From G020354785 sp964534745 (GTDB lineage Bacteria > Bacteroidota > Bacteroidia > Bacteroidales > UBA10428), in the NCBI GenBank assembly GCA_964534745.1, contig CAZHQW010000001.1, forward strand, positions 62,001 to 126,000: a stretch of 64,000 nt of DNA, written 5' to 3'. Below, piece by piece: positions 44,555 to 53,170 of the stretch. The notes beneath the pieces are model-generated. The model was not told the DNA's origin. It did no database searches and saw only the letters and a list, made by a program, of their open reading frames with translations. The translations under genes and the position numbers were made by a program. Every line of letters begins with the position of its first letter. Position 1 is the first letter of the stretch.

Positions 44555-44851
44555 TCAGTAAAAAATGAGCTTTAAAGCAAACAATGTGATCGTGAGCCCC
44601 AGAGTTGCTATAAATATTCCTTTGGCTGCTTTTTCCCAGTTCACCCAGTTAAATATAAAAAATAATAGGAGATTTGGCAAAACACAACGGCTAATAAGTA
44701 ACGGGAGCAGGGTTCCCAGATATATCTGTTTATAATAGCTGATAAAATCCAGGTTTTTGAATTTTGCATAATAAAACACCATGTAAAATAAGATGGGTAT
44801 CACCACTCCGGTTAACACACCGGATACAATAGTATTTATCTTTTTGATCAT
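44555..44851 (-). CDS. Small conserved membrane protein
   Basis: This 98-residue protein has three predicted transmembrane helices (about 8-28, 45-68 and 75-97) and no catalytic motif. It is encoded between surE (2 nt upstream) and lpxB (9 nt downstream), so it is probably co-translated. Function unknown; an envelope role is inferred from lpxB. Confidence 0.75.
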   Translation of the reverse strand: MIKKINTIVSGVLTGVVIPILFYMVFYYAKFKNLDFISYYKQIYLGTLLPLLISRCVLPNLLLFFIFNWVNWEKAAKGIFIATLGLTITLFALKLIFY

Positions 44852-44853
44852 TG

Positions 44854-45630
44854 TCAGAAGTCCCAGTTTTTTATTTTACTGAGGGTTTCGTAGCAGGTCA
44901 GATCGACATGTATGGGCACGATAGACACATAGTTGTTTTTTAGCGCCCACTCATCTGTATCCGGCGCCTGGGGCTCAGCATTAAAAAAGCTGCCTGTGAG
45001 CCAGTAATATTTTTTACCCTGGGGATCTGTTCTTGTATCAAATTCTTCCTGCCAGTAACCCTTATTCTGCCTGCATACCTTTATACCCTTTATTTGTCCG
45101 ATATCACCTTTAGGCACATTGACATTAAGGCACAGGGATTCGGGCAAGCCGCGCGCTATTACCTCTTTTATTATTTTTTTGCTGTAATATTCGGTAGCAG
45201 CTAAATCAGCATCAGGATTATGACTGATGAGTGAGATACCTATGGAGGGTATTTTGTTGATGCAGCCTTCCAGGGCCGCTCCCATCGTGCCCGAATAAAA
45301 TATACTTGCCGATGTATTTGAACCATGATTAATGCCTGCCACCAGCAGATCAGGTTTTCTGTCCAGTATCATATTAAAAGCGAGCTTAACACAATCAACA
45401 GGCGTACCGCTGCAGCCATAGACCGTTATACCTGCTCCTTCTCTTATTTTTTTTACCCTTAGCGGCAGCTTAACGGTTATTGCATGAGACATTCCCGAAT
45501 TGCTGTCAAGCGGTGATACCACTACAATTCTTCCGAATTCTGACATAACATTAATTAAAGATTTTAATCCTTTTGCTTCAACGCCGTCATCATTTGTCAG
45601 AAGTATTAGCAGTTCCTTTTTCCCGGACAC
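44854..45630 (-). CDS. surE: 5'/3'-nucleotidase SurE
   Basis: This 258-residue metal-dependent nucleoside monophosphatase has LLTNDDGVEAKGL (metal-binding Asp pair) near residues 10-22, VVSPLDSNSGMSHAIT, and GTPVDCVKLAF with GINHGSNTSASIFYSGTMGAA. Length is normal. It is the first gene of the surE-membrane protein-lpxB unit, divergent from pheT across 167 nt. Confidence 0.96.
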   Translation of the reverse strand: MSGKKELLILLTNDDGVEAKGLKSLINVMSEFGRIVVVSPLDSNSGMSHAITVKLPLRVKKIREGAGITVYGCSGTPVDCVKLAFNMILDRKPDLLVAGINHGSNTSASIFYSGTMGAALEGCINKIPSIGISLISHNPDADLAATEYYSKKIIKEVIARGLPESLCLNVNVPKGDIGQIKGIKVCRQNKGYWQEEFDTRTDPQGKKYYWLTGSFFNAEPQAPDTDEWALKNNYVSIVPIHVDLTCYETLSKIKNWDF

Positions 45631-45797
45631 AATATTTAGTCTTTAAGAAGAAATACAAAGATATTTAATAAATGTTTGGTCGCAACAGTATAAGGAATTT
45701 AATAATTCAAATATTGATTAAAAGTGATCCTGCACACTTGAGAGATGTTAAATTTTTTTATTTTTGTTAAATTATCGTCAACTGCAATTAATTTGAA

Positions 45798-48254
45798 ATG
45801 AAGATTTCCTATAGCTGGCTGAAAGAATATCTGAAAATAGATCTGGATCCCAAAGAAGTTGCTACAATATTAACTGATATCGGACTCGAGGTTGAGGGTG
45901 CCGAAACCTTTGAAAGGGTAAAGGGGGGACTGAAGGGACTGGTTGTCGGGGAGGTTAAATCCTGTGCCAGGCACCCCGATGCAGACAGGCTGTTTATTAC
46001 AAAAGTTGATGTCGGTTCAGGGGAAGAATTAAATATTATCTGCGGGGCTCCCAATGTTAAAGAAGGACAAAAGGTTATTGTGGCAAAACCGGGTACAACC
46101 CTTCATAAGGATAATGAGAGTTACAGGATTAAAGAAACAAGAATAAAAGGTGTTGTCTCTGAAGGTATGATATGTGCTGAAGATGAGATAGGCATGGGTA
46201 CTGGTCATGATGGGATTATGGTTCTTGATGATGAGGCGAAGCCGGGCATGCCTGTAAATAAATATTTTAACCTGGAGAAGGATACTGTTTTTGAAATAGG
46301 ACTGACACCAAACAGGATTGACGCAGCATCACACTATGGTGTGGCCCGTGATCTGGCTGCTTTCCTCAGTCAGAACAAAAAAGTAAGGCCGGAATTGCCT
46401 TATGTGGGAAGATTTAAAACCGGGAATAACAACTATAAGGTAGATATAAAGATTGAAAACACTAATGCATGCAGGAGATATGCAGGAGTGACGGTTACAG
46501 GCGTAAAAATTGGTCCCTCACCGGACTGGCTGCAGGTGCGCCTGGCATCAATCGGACTTAAACCAATAAATAATATAGTTGATATAACAAATTTCGTACT
46601 GCATGAACTGGGCCAGCCCCTGCATGCTTTTGATGCGGATAAGCTCGCTGACAGGAAGATCATTGTCAGGAACATGCCTGAGGGTACACCTTTTGTTACT
46701 CTTGACGGTGTTGAGCACAAACTGTCCGCTGAGGATCTGATGATATGTGACGGCAGAGAGGCAGTTGCCATAGGTGGTGTATTTGGAGGATTGTTTTCAG
46801 GGGTGACTGATGAAACAACAAATGTTTTTATTGAAAGTGCATATTTTAATCCTCTTTATATTCGCAGAACGGTGAAGAGGCATGGCATAAACACAGATTC
46901 AAGCTTCCATTTTGAGAGGGGCGTTGATCCTGACATGACGATCGTGGCTCTTAAACGGGCAGCCTTATTAATGAAGGATCTGGGAGGAGGAACAATATCG
47001 TCGGAAGTTATAGACGTGTACCCCGAACCTATAAAACCTTTCACAGTAGTTTTGGACTACTGCTATATCGACAGACTGACAGGCAAACATATTGAAAGGA
47101 ACAGAATCAGAAAAATACTCAATGCACTTGAAATTGATATTATCGATGAGCATAAGGATCAGATGACAGTGAGTGTTCCGCCATACAGGGTTGATGTCTC
47201 GCGCCAGGCCGATGTTATTGAAGATATTTTGAGGATATACGGATATAACAATATTGAGTTCTCCGAAAGCCTGAATTCCAACATATCATATACGACAAAA
47301 CCTGACAGGGAGAGAATGCTTGATATAGTCTCAGGGTATTTCAGCAGTAACGGTTTTTACGAGATTATGTCAAATTCGCTGACAAAATCAGCATACTATG
47401 ACAATCTTAGCTCTTACAAACCGGAATTCCTGGTAAGGCTTTATAATCCGCTGAGCAGTGATTTGAACGTTATGAGGCAGACCCTTCTCTTCGGGGGACT
47501 GGAGGCTATTGCATACAATGCTCACCGCAAGATGCATGATCTGAGGTTTTATGAGTCAGGTAACTGCTATTTCTACAATGCTAAAAAGAGCGAAAGCAAT
47601 CCGCTTGGCAGATATTCGGAACAGCAGCATGTTGCAATTTTTATTACCGGCAATAAATATGAATCCAACTGGATCAGCAGGGAGGAGAAAAGCTCATACT
47701 TCCAGCTAAAATCCTATGTGGAGAACATTTTTGCAAGGCTCGGATTCAATCCTGACAGGTTTGACATTGATTATATCAAAGGGAAATCCGATATTTTTAT
47801 GGAGGGATTAACTTACAGCCAAAATAATAATACGCTGGCTGAGTTTGGCATTGTAACAAACAAACTGGCAAGAGATTTTGATATTAAGGAAGATGTCTAT
47901 TACTGTGATATTTTGTGGGACAATGTCCTTAAAAATCTGGGTACACGTGACATTGAATTTATGGAATTACCTAAATATCCTGAGGTAAGAAGAGATTTAG
48001 CATTACTTTTAGACCGTTCGGTCACATTTGACAAGGTCAAAGATCTGGCATTTAAAACTGAAAAGTACTTTCTGAAGAGAATAAGTCTGTTTGATGTCTA
48101 TACAGGAGATAAGATAGACAAAGGGAAGAAGTCATATGCAATAAGTTTTATTTTACAGGACCGTAAGAAGACACTAACCGATCCTCAGATTGATAAAATA
48201 ATGAAGGCACTGGTAAGAGTTTTTGTAAATGAACTTAATGCTGAGATCCGTTAG
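45798..48254 (+). CDS. pheT: Phenylalanyl-tRNA synthetase beta subunit
   Basis: This 818-residue protein has the expected domain order. The N-terminal MKISYSWLKEYLKID is followed by an EMAP-like tRNA-binding domain (about 40-155), the B3/B4 editing domain (about 210-395), B5 (about 400-480), a catalytic-like core and the C-terminal anticodon-binding FDX-ACB domain (ELPKYPEVRRDLALL). The alpha subunit gene pheS is not adjacent. ATG 45798 is fixed by the conserved N-terminus. Confidence 0.97.
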   Translation: MKISYSWLKEYLKIDLDPKEVATILTDIGLEVEGAETFERVKGGLKGLVVGEVKSCARHPDADRLFITKVDVGSGEELNIICGAPNVKEGQKVIVAKPGTTLHKDNESYRIKETRIKGVVSEGMICAEDEIGMGTGHDGIMVLDDEAKPGMPVNKYFNLEKDTVFEIGLTPNRIDAASHYGVARDLAAFLSQNKKVRPELPYVGRFKTGNNNYKVDIKIENTNACRRYAGVTVTGVKIGPSPDWLQVRLASIGLKPINNIVDITNFVLHELGQPLHAFDADKLADRKIIVRNMPEGTPFVTLDGVEHKLSAEDLMICDGREAVAIGGVFGGLFSGVTDETTNVFIESAYFNPLYIRRTVKRHGINTDSSFHFERGVDPDMTIVALKRAALLMKDLGGGTISSEVIDVYPEPIKPFTVVLDYCYIDRLTGKHIERNRIRKILNALEIDIIDEHKDQMTVSVPPYRVDVSRQADVIEDILRIYGYNNIEFSESLNSNISYTTKPDRERMLDIVSGYFSSNGFYEIMSNSLTKSAYYDNLSSYKPEFLVRLYNPLSSDLNVMRQTLLFGGLEAIAYNAHRKMHDLRFYESGNCYFYNAKKSESNPLGRYSEQQHVAIFITGNKYESNWISREEKSSYFQLKSYVENIFARLGFNPDRFDIDYIKGKSDIFMEGLTYSQNNNTLAEFGIVTNKLARDFDIKEDVYYCDILWDNVLKNLGTRDIEFMELPKYPEVRRDLALLLDRSVTFDKVKDLAFKTEKYFLKRISLFDVYTGDKIDKGKKSYAISFILQDRKKTLTDPQIDKIMKALVRVFVNELNAEIR

Positions 48255-48272
48255 TATAAAAACGATTCGACA

Positions 48273-48776
48273 ATGGCAACAATAGAATTAATAAAGGGAG
48301 ACATAACAAAGCTCAAGGTTGACGCAATTGTTAATGCAGCAAATAGTACGCTGCTCGGAGGGGGTGGTGTTGACGGTGCTATCCACAGGGCAGCGGGTCC
48401 CGGACTGCGGAATGAATGCAAGAAATTAAACGGGTGCCCGACAGGCGAAGCAAAGATAACAAGCGGATATAACCTGCCTGCAAAATTTGTAATCCATACG
48501 GTCGGACCGGTATGGAGCGGTGGCAGTAATCGTGAAGAGGAGCTGCTGGCAAATTGTTATTATAACTGTCTGTGGATCGCTGAGAACACAAAACTGAAAA
48601 CCATTGCCTTTCCTAACATAAGCACAGGCGTATACCGGTTTCCCAAAGATCTTGCTGCACAGATTGCTGTCAGGCAGGTTAAAGACTTCATAAAGAAAAG
48701 CGTGGAGATTGAAAAAGTCATTTTTGTTTGCTTTGATGAAGAAAACTACAGTATTTATAAAGAGTTATTGACCTGA
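48273..48776 (+). CDS. Macrodomain protein, O-acetyl-ADP-ribose deacetylase-like
   Basis: This 167-residue single macrodomain of the MacroD/YmdB type has IELIKGDITKLKVDAIVNAAN, the catalytic loop LLGGGGVDGAIHRAAGPGL, VIHTVGPVW and ISTGVYRFP. It hydrolyses O-acetyl-ADP-ribose or ADP-ribosylated carboxylates. It lies 18 nt after pheT and may be co-transcribed. Confidence 0.93.
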   Translation: MATIELIKGDITKLKVDAIVNAANSTLLGGGGVDGAIHRAAGPGLRNECKKLNGCPTGEAKITSGYNLPAKFVIHTVGPVWSGGSNREEELLANCYYNCLWIAENTKLKTIAFPNISTGVYRFPKDLAAQIAVRQVKDFIKKSVEIEKVIFVCFDEENYSIYKELLT

Positions 48777-48792
48777 TTAATCTAATAGCCAA

Positions 48793-49617
48793 GTGATCAG
48801 ACATATTTTTAGATGCTGCTTTCCGGTGCTGGTTTCAATATTTATTTTTCATGGCCTGGCAAGAGGACAGTGCTTTGATACCAATTATGCTTTCCAGGCA
48901 GGTGAAAAGATAACTTATTACATTGTATATAACTGGCACTTCATATGGCTAAATGCAGGCAGGGTGGGTTTTGAGGTTAAGAAGACCAGGTATGCCGGCA
49001 GGGATGCATATTACTTTGACGCTTATGGAACTACCTTTAAGGCCTATGACCTGTTTTTCAAAGTCAGAGACAGATTTGAATCATATATTGACATGAAGAC
49101 CTTGCAGCCTCTCTGGTTTGAGCGTAATACTTATGAAGGAGGCTATGCAGTACATAACCGCTATATTTTTGACCATAGGAATAAAAGGATACTTTCATTT
49201 ACAGAGAATACCAACAAGCCCTTTTTGCGTGATACGCTGGCCTTACCTGACTGTACGTTTGATGTTCTGAGCCTTACCTATTATTGCAGGAACATGGACT
49301 TTTCCGGATTAAAAGTCAATGACACGGTCCCTGTGTCAGTAATCATAGACAATGAGCTCTTTAGCCTTTATATTCGCTATCTGGGCAGGGAGGTTATAGA
49401 AACAAGGGAAGGGGATAAATTCAGATGCATAAAATTTTCGGCGCTGCTGGTTGAAGGAACAATATTTAAAGGAGGAGAGGATCTTTTTGTATGGGTTACT
49501 GACGACAAAAACAGGATTCCGGTACTTGTGGAAGCAAAAATACTGGTTGGCTCCGTCAAAGCCTTGCTTGAAGATACGAAGGGACTGAGATATAAGATTA
49601 CAGCGAAAATAAACTGA
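48793..49617 (+). CDS. DUF3108-domain envelope protein
   Basis: This 274-residue protein starts at GTG 48793 with a signal peptide (about 1-26, ending ARGQC). The mature part has the DUF3108 pattern FQAGEKITYYIVYNW, WLNAGRVGFEVKK, FKVRDRFESYIDMKTLQP and VWVTDDKNRIPVLVEAKI. Members are periplasmic or outer-membrane-associated proteins of unknown function in Bacteroidota. It lies between the macrodomain and WD40 genes on one strand. Confidence 0.82.
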   Translation: MIRHIFRCCFPVLVSIFIFHGLARGQCFDTNYAFQAGEKITYYIVYNWHFIWLNAGRVGFEVKKTRYAGRDAYYFDAYGTTFKAYDLFFKVRDRFESYIDMKTLQPLWFERNTYEGGYAVHNRYIFDHRNKRILSFTENTNKPFLRDTLALPDCTFDVLSLTYYCRNMDFSGLKVNDTVPVSVIIDNELFSLYIRYLGREVIETREGDKFRCIKFSALLVEGTIFKGGEDLFVWVTDDKNRIPVLVEAKILVGSVKALLEDTKGLRYKITAKIN

Positions 49618-49637
49618 CCATTGATAAAAGATACAAA

Positions 49638-50780
49638 ATGAAAACTAGTGCCAGCTTTTTATCTGTTATCGCCGCATGCTGTTGTTTGTCAGTTTCTGCA
49701 CAGCAGGATGAAAATGTGGTTTATGTGCTCAGAAAGCATAACCAGCCTGTATATGCGCTGGCATTCAGCAATGATCAAAAGTACCTGGCAACAGCCGGAG
49801 AAGATAAGTCAATATATATATGGAATGTCAGCTCAGGTGAGCTGGCCTGTTCCCTTGAGGATAATTATTTTCCGATAAGAGCGCTAAAATTTGCACGTGA
49901 TGATGAGATACTTGCAGCATGCGGACCTGATATCAAGCTGATGAACTTTAGCGGAGAACTGCTAAGGACTTTTACAGGAAATACTACGCATATATGGTCT
50001 TTTGATTTTAATGCCGAGACAAATAAAATTACCAGCGGTTCCTATGCCAGGAATATAAGGGTATGGGACTACACCACGGGCGAAACGCTTTTTGTCATGG
50101 AAGGACATGAAAAGAGCACCCTTCCCGTATCTTTTAGTCCGGATGGAAAATACATAATAAGCGGATCCCTTGACAGATCAGTAAGGATATGGAATGCTGC
50201 GACAGGCAGTGAACTTAAGAAGCTGGAAATGCATACTGATAATATTTATTCGGTAAAGTTCCATCCTGGAGGAAAATACCTGGCAAGCGCATCAGGGGAT
50301 AATACAATAAGACTATGGGACTTTGAAAAGGGCGAAGTAGTGAAAACCTATATCGGTCATGATAAGAGTGTTATGGACATAGATTTCAGTCCGGATGGAA
50401 AACACCTTATAAGCTGTTCCCTGGATAATACAATTATACTATGGGAGACATTTACGGGGAATAAGATTTATACTTTTATTGACCATAAGGGACCCGTTAA
50501 CTCGGTCAGGTTCAGTCCGGATGGCAACTATTTTGCCAGCGCCTCAAGTGATAAAACGGTGATATTGTGGAAGCTCAATAAAAGGATATTTGTTGACTCT
50601 TATTTTTCACAGGAGGTTGATGAGGAAATAAAGACTGCCGGATTGTTCTCTCCCAGGGCAAAAGCAGAAAGCCAGGCAGCCTATAAAGAAAGGCTCGAAA
50701 AGGACAGGTCCTTGCTGGAAGAGATAATTGACAGATATTACCGGAAATACCTCGGCATCCTTGACAGCCAGGAGTTGTAA
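49638..50780 (+). CDS. Exported seven-blade WD40 repeat protein
   Basis: This 380-residue protein has a signal peptide (about 1-21, ending SVSAQ). Seven WD40 blades follow, each ending in a W-containing strand: IYIWN, LMNFSG, IRVWD, VRIWN, IRLWD, IILWE, VILWK. The repeated DNA signature AGTCCGGATGG occurs in blades 4, 6 and 7. A helical tail (AYKERLEKDRSLLEE) follows the propeller. It probably works as an envelope scaffold; no enzyme motif is visible. Confidence 0.88.
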   Translation: MKTSASFLSVIAACCCLSVSAQQDENVVYVLRKHNQPVYALAFSNDQKYLATAGEDKSIYIWNVSSGELACSLEDNYFPIRALKFARDDEILAACGPDIKLMNFSGELLRTFTGNTTHIWSFDFNAETNKITSGSYARNIRVWDYTTGETLFVMEGHEKSTLPVSFSPDGKYIISGSLDRSVRIWNAATGSELKKLEMHTDNIYSVKFHPGGKYLASASGDNTIRLWDFEKGEVVKTYIGHDKSVMDIDFSPDGKHLISCSLDNTIILWETFTGNKIYTFIDHKGPVNSVRFSPDGNYFASASSDKTVILWKLNKRIFVDSYFSQEVDEEIKTAGLFSPRAKAESQAAYKERLEKDRSLLEEIIDRYYRKYLGILDSQEL

Positions 50781-50811
50781 GTGTTTATAAGATAAATCTA
50801 ATCTAAAAACC

Positions 50812-51282
50812 ATGCAAACAAAGAAAAGAATTGCATTAGTTGCACATGATAACAGGAAGATAGATCTCATCGAGTGGGTGGAATGGAACAGGGAGCTTTT
50901 ATTAAAGCATGAACTGACCTGTACGGGAACGACAGGAAGCCTGGTTGACAAGGCATTAAAGAAGGGATTACCCAAATCCACTGCAGCAGAACTTAAGATA
51001 CGTATCCTGAAGTCAGGACCTCTGGGTGGCGACCAGCAGCTGGGAGCCCTGATTGCTGAGGGAAAGATTGATATACTTGTTTTTCTTTGGGACCCCATGC
51101 AGCCCCAGCCCCATGATGTGGATGTCAAAGCACTCCTGAGAATAACCGTACTCTATAATATACCTACTGCCTGTAACAGGTCTACTGCTGACTTCCTCAT
51201 ATCATCGTCATTATTGGATGCTGATTACCAGCCGATAATAAAGGATTATTCAACTTACATATACAGAAATCTGAATCTCTGA
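50812..51282 (+). CDS. mgsA: Methylglyoxal synthase
   Basis: This 156-residue protein has IALVAHDNRK at the start, TGTTG for phosphate binding, GPLGGDQQLGALIAEG with a catalytic Asp, VFLWDPMQPQPHDVDVKALLR and the C-terminal NIPTACNRSTADF. It converts dihydroxyacetone phosphate to methylglyoxal, a phosphate-starvation bypass of lower glycolysis. Confidence 0.96.
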   Translation: MQTKKRIALVAHDNRKIDLIEWVEWNRELLLKHELTCTGTTGSLVDKALKKGLPKSTAAELKIRILKSGPLGGDQQLGALIAEGKIDILVFLWDPMQPQPHDVDVKALLRITVLYNIPTACNRSTADFLISSSLLDADYQPIIKDYSTYIYRNLNL

Positions 51283-51415
51283 ACAATACAATAACGGTGA
51301 CTTATGTCATCACAGGCAGGTAACCAATATCATTTGTTATTAATATTAATATTGAGGGAATAATGGTAAATTGAACCCGAATTTATAATAATTTGATTTC
51401 AATTTATATCAGCCT

Positions 51416-52789
51416 ATGTTCGTTATCACATCATTGTTATTAGCATCCCTGATTATTCTTATCTCATACAAGGTTCTTGCTTACAGGGATAAAAAAATAG
51501 ATGAATCCGGTAATAAAAATTATAATCATAAACTGCAGTTTGAAGAATTAATGAATGATTATAATGAGCTTTTAAAAATTAACAGGGATCTTGAAAAAAG
51601 CCTGGAACAGCTGAAGAAAGAAAAGGAAAAAGCTGAAGAAAATGACAGGCTCAAATCCGTTTTTCTGGCTGAAATGAGTCATGAAATACGGACTCCGATG
51701 AATGCTATAATCGGATTCTCCAATTTATTGCTTAAAAACAGCCTGGTAGGGAAAAACAGGAATGAATTTATAAGATTAATTATTGATAACGGGAACAGCC
51801 TCCTGAACCTTATAAATGACATAATTGATGTTTCCAAGATCGAGGCCGAGCAGCTGAAGATCAATCTTTTAAAATGTAATCTGACGGAGCTAATGCAGGA
51901 TCTGTACCTGTATTATAATGATCTGATTGTACGCAGCAACAGGTTTAAGCTTGTTATTGAATTAAAGATTCCTTCCTCCCATAAGGACCAGAATGTCTAT
52001 ATTTTTACCGATCCGCACAGGCTGAGACAGATCCTGGTTAACCTTATCAACAATGCAATAAAGTTCACCTATGAAGGCAAGATTGTGTTCGGATTTAAAA
52101 CAAGTAATGACAATATAACTGAATTCTACGTAAAAGATACAGGTCCCGGAATAGCCGATGACAAGATAAATTCCATTTTTGACCGTTTTGAGAAAGCTGA
52201 TGATCCGTATACCAAGAATAATACAGGATCCGGACTGGGATTATCAATATCAAAGCAGCTCGTGGAACTCATGGGAGGCAACATCTGGGTTAAATCATCT
52301 GAAGGCAAAGGATCAACATTCTATTTCAATTTACCTACAGGAAGGGCCACGATTGAAAAATTCAGAAATATTGAAAAGGGCAGCAAATTTAATGAGAACT
52401 TTGACTGGAGTGACAAATCCATACTTGTAGCTGAAGATGAAAAGGCTAACTTCATCTATATAAAGACTGTATTAACCAAAGCAAAGGCAAGGATATACTG
52501 GGCAGAAAACGGACTGGAAGCTGTTAAGATATGTAAAAGGAAGAATATCGATCTTGTGCTTATGGATATTAAAATGCCGGTAATGAACGGTTATGATGCT
52601 ACAATGAAAATAAAGTCAATGTATCCCGATATGCCTGTCATTGCCCAGACTGCTTATACCATGTCAGATGATATTGACAGGTTCATGAAAGCAGGATGTA
52701 CCGACTATATTATTAAACCGATAAGAAGTAAAGAAATGCTCGAGGTTGTGCACAAGAACCTGCAGAAAGTAGAAAGTGAAGTGCAGTAA
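51416..52789 (+). CDS. Membrane hybrid histidine kinase with receiver
   Basis: This 457-residue protein has one N-terminal transmembrane helix (about 3-22), a coiled coil (about 35-75), then HisKA with phospho-His in AEMSHEIRTPMNAIIG (about 87). HATPase_c has DTGPGIADD and GSGLGLSISKQL. The C-terminal receiver (about 340-457) has ILVAEDE, VLMDIKMPVMNG and IIKPIRS. It has almost no sensory domain, so the signal must come through the membrane or coiled coil, or from a partner. Its receiver resembles that of the kinase at 30540-32822 and the orphan receiver at 11758. Confidence 0.9.
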   Translation: MFVITSLLLASLIILISYKVLAYRDKKIDESGNKNYNHKLQFEELMNDYNELLKINRDLEKSLEQLKKEKEKAEENDRLKSVFLAEMSHEIRTPMNAIIGFSNLLLKNSLVGKNRNEFIRLIIDNGNSLLNLINDIIDVSKIEAEQLKINLLKCNLTELMQDLYLYYNDLIVRSNRFKLVIELKIPSSHKDQNVYIFTDPHRLRQILVNLINNAIKFTYEGKIVFGFKTSNDNITEFYVKDTGPGIADDKINSIFDRFEKADDPYTKNNTGSGLGLSISKQLVELMGGNIWVKSSEGKGSTFYFNLPTGRATIEKFRNIEKGSKFNENFDWSDKSILVAEDEKANFIYIKTVLTKAKARIYWAENGLEAVKICKRKNIDLVLMDIKMPVMNGYDATMKIKSMYPDMPVIAQTAYTMSDDIDRFMKAGCTDYIIKPIRSKEMLEVVHKNLQKVESEVQ

Positions 52790-52822
52790 TGGTTTTAAGC
52801 AAGTTTTTTGGTCGGACCGCCT

Positions 52823-53106
52823 CACAGGATAACTTTTCCGTATATTCCGGGATTTCTGTCATTCAGGGAGGGCCCCCTGATAATAGAAATTTTTATGAAA
52901 ATTGGTATCCGTCCAGATGCTATCCTTGCTGACGGACATGGAATAGACCACCCGCGGCGATTCATGAATCGGCAGAAATAATTATGAATTGCGCAGGACA
53001 ATACAGAATTCCTGAGCCACAGAGATTTGTAAACACCGAGCTCAATAAGTACAGGTATAAAACAGCAAAGAATCTTAATAATGATGCCAACATGAAACAA
53101 ACTTAG
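52823..53106 (+). pseudogene. Endonuclease V remnant (truncated, internally deleted, frameshifted)
   Basis: Frame translation of 52823-52963 gives HRITFPYIPGF, LSFREGP, ADGHGIDHPRRF, the core of deoxyinosine-specific endonuclease V, with the catalytic Glu (FREGP), Asp (DGHG) and His/Arg (HPRR). At about 52961 the homology jumps frame and skips to the C-terminal block HESAEIIMNCAGQYRIPEPQR, then runs to a TAG at 53104-53106. Missing are the N-terminal 70 or so residues, including the first catalytic Asp strand, and roughly 100 central residues (GIASHxG onwards). A stop at 52979-52981 closes the first frame. The family is about 220 residues, whereas under 100 survive here. The residues were compared with remembered T. 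maritima and E. coli sequences. The gene is either decayed or misassembled. Confidence 0.85.
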
Positions 53107-53170
53107 ATATTATACCATGCAAAATCACAGGATTTGCATATATTTATATTTATAATATGAATAAAGTTCT

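Noticed and set aside
45763..45795. TTTG-N21-TTAATTTG before pheT as a promoter
   Set aside because: The -7-like box ends 2 nt before the ATG, which would place the transcript start inside the coding region; chance in AT-rich DNA is more likely.
52790..52920. Short plus-strand frame starting at 52789 (about 43 codons)
   Set aside because: It overlaps the kinase stop, has no motif, and lies out of frame with the endonuclease V fragment.
52822..53100. Minus-strand open frame of 92 residues in the kinase-antiporter spacer
   Set aside because: The opposite strand encodes recognisable endonuclease V fragments, so this frame is their shadow.
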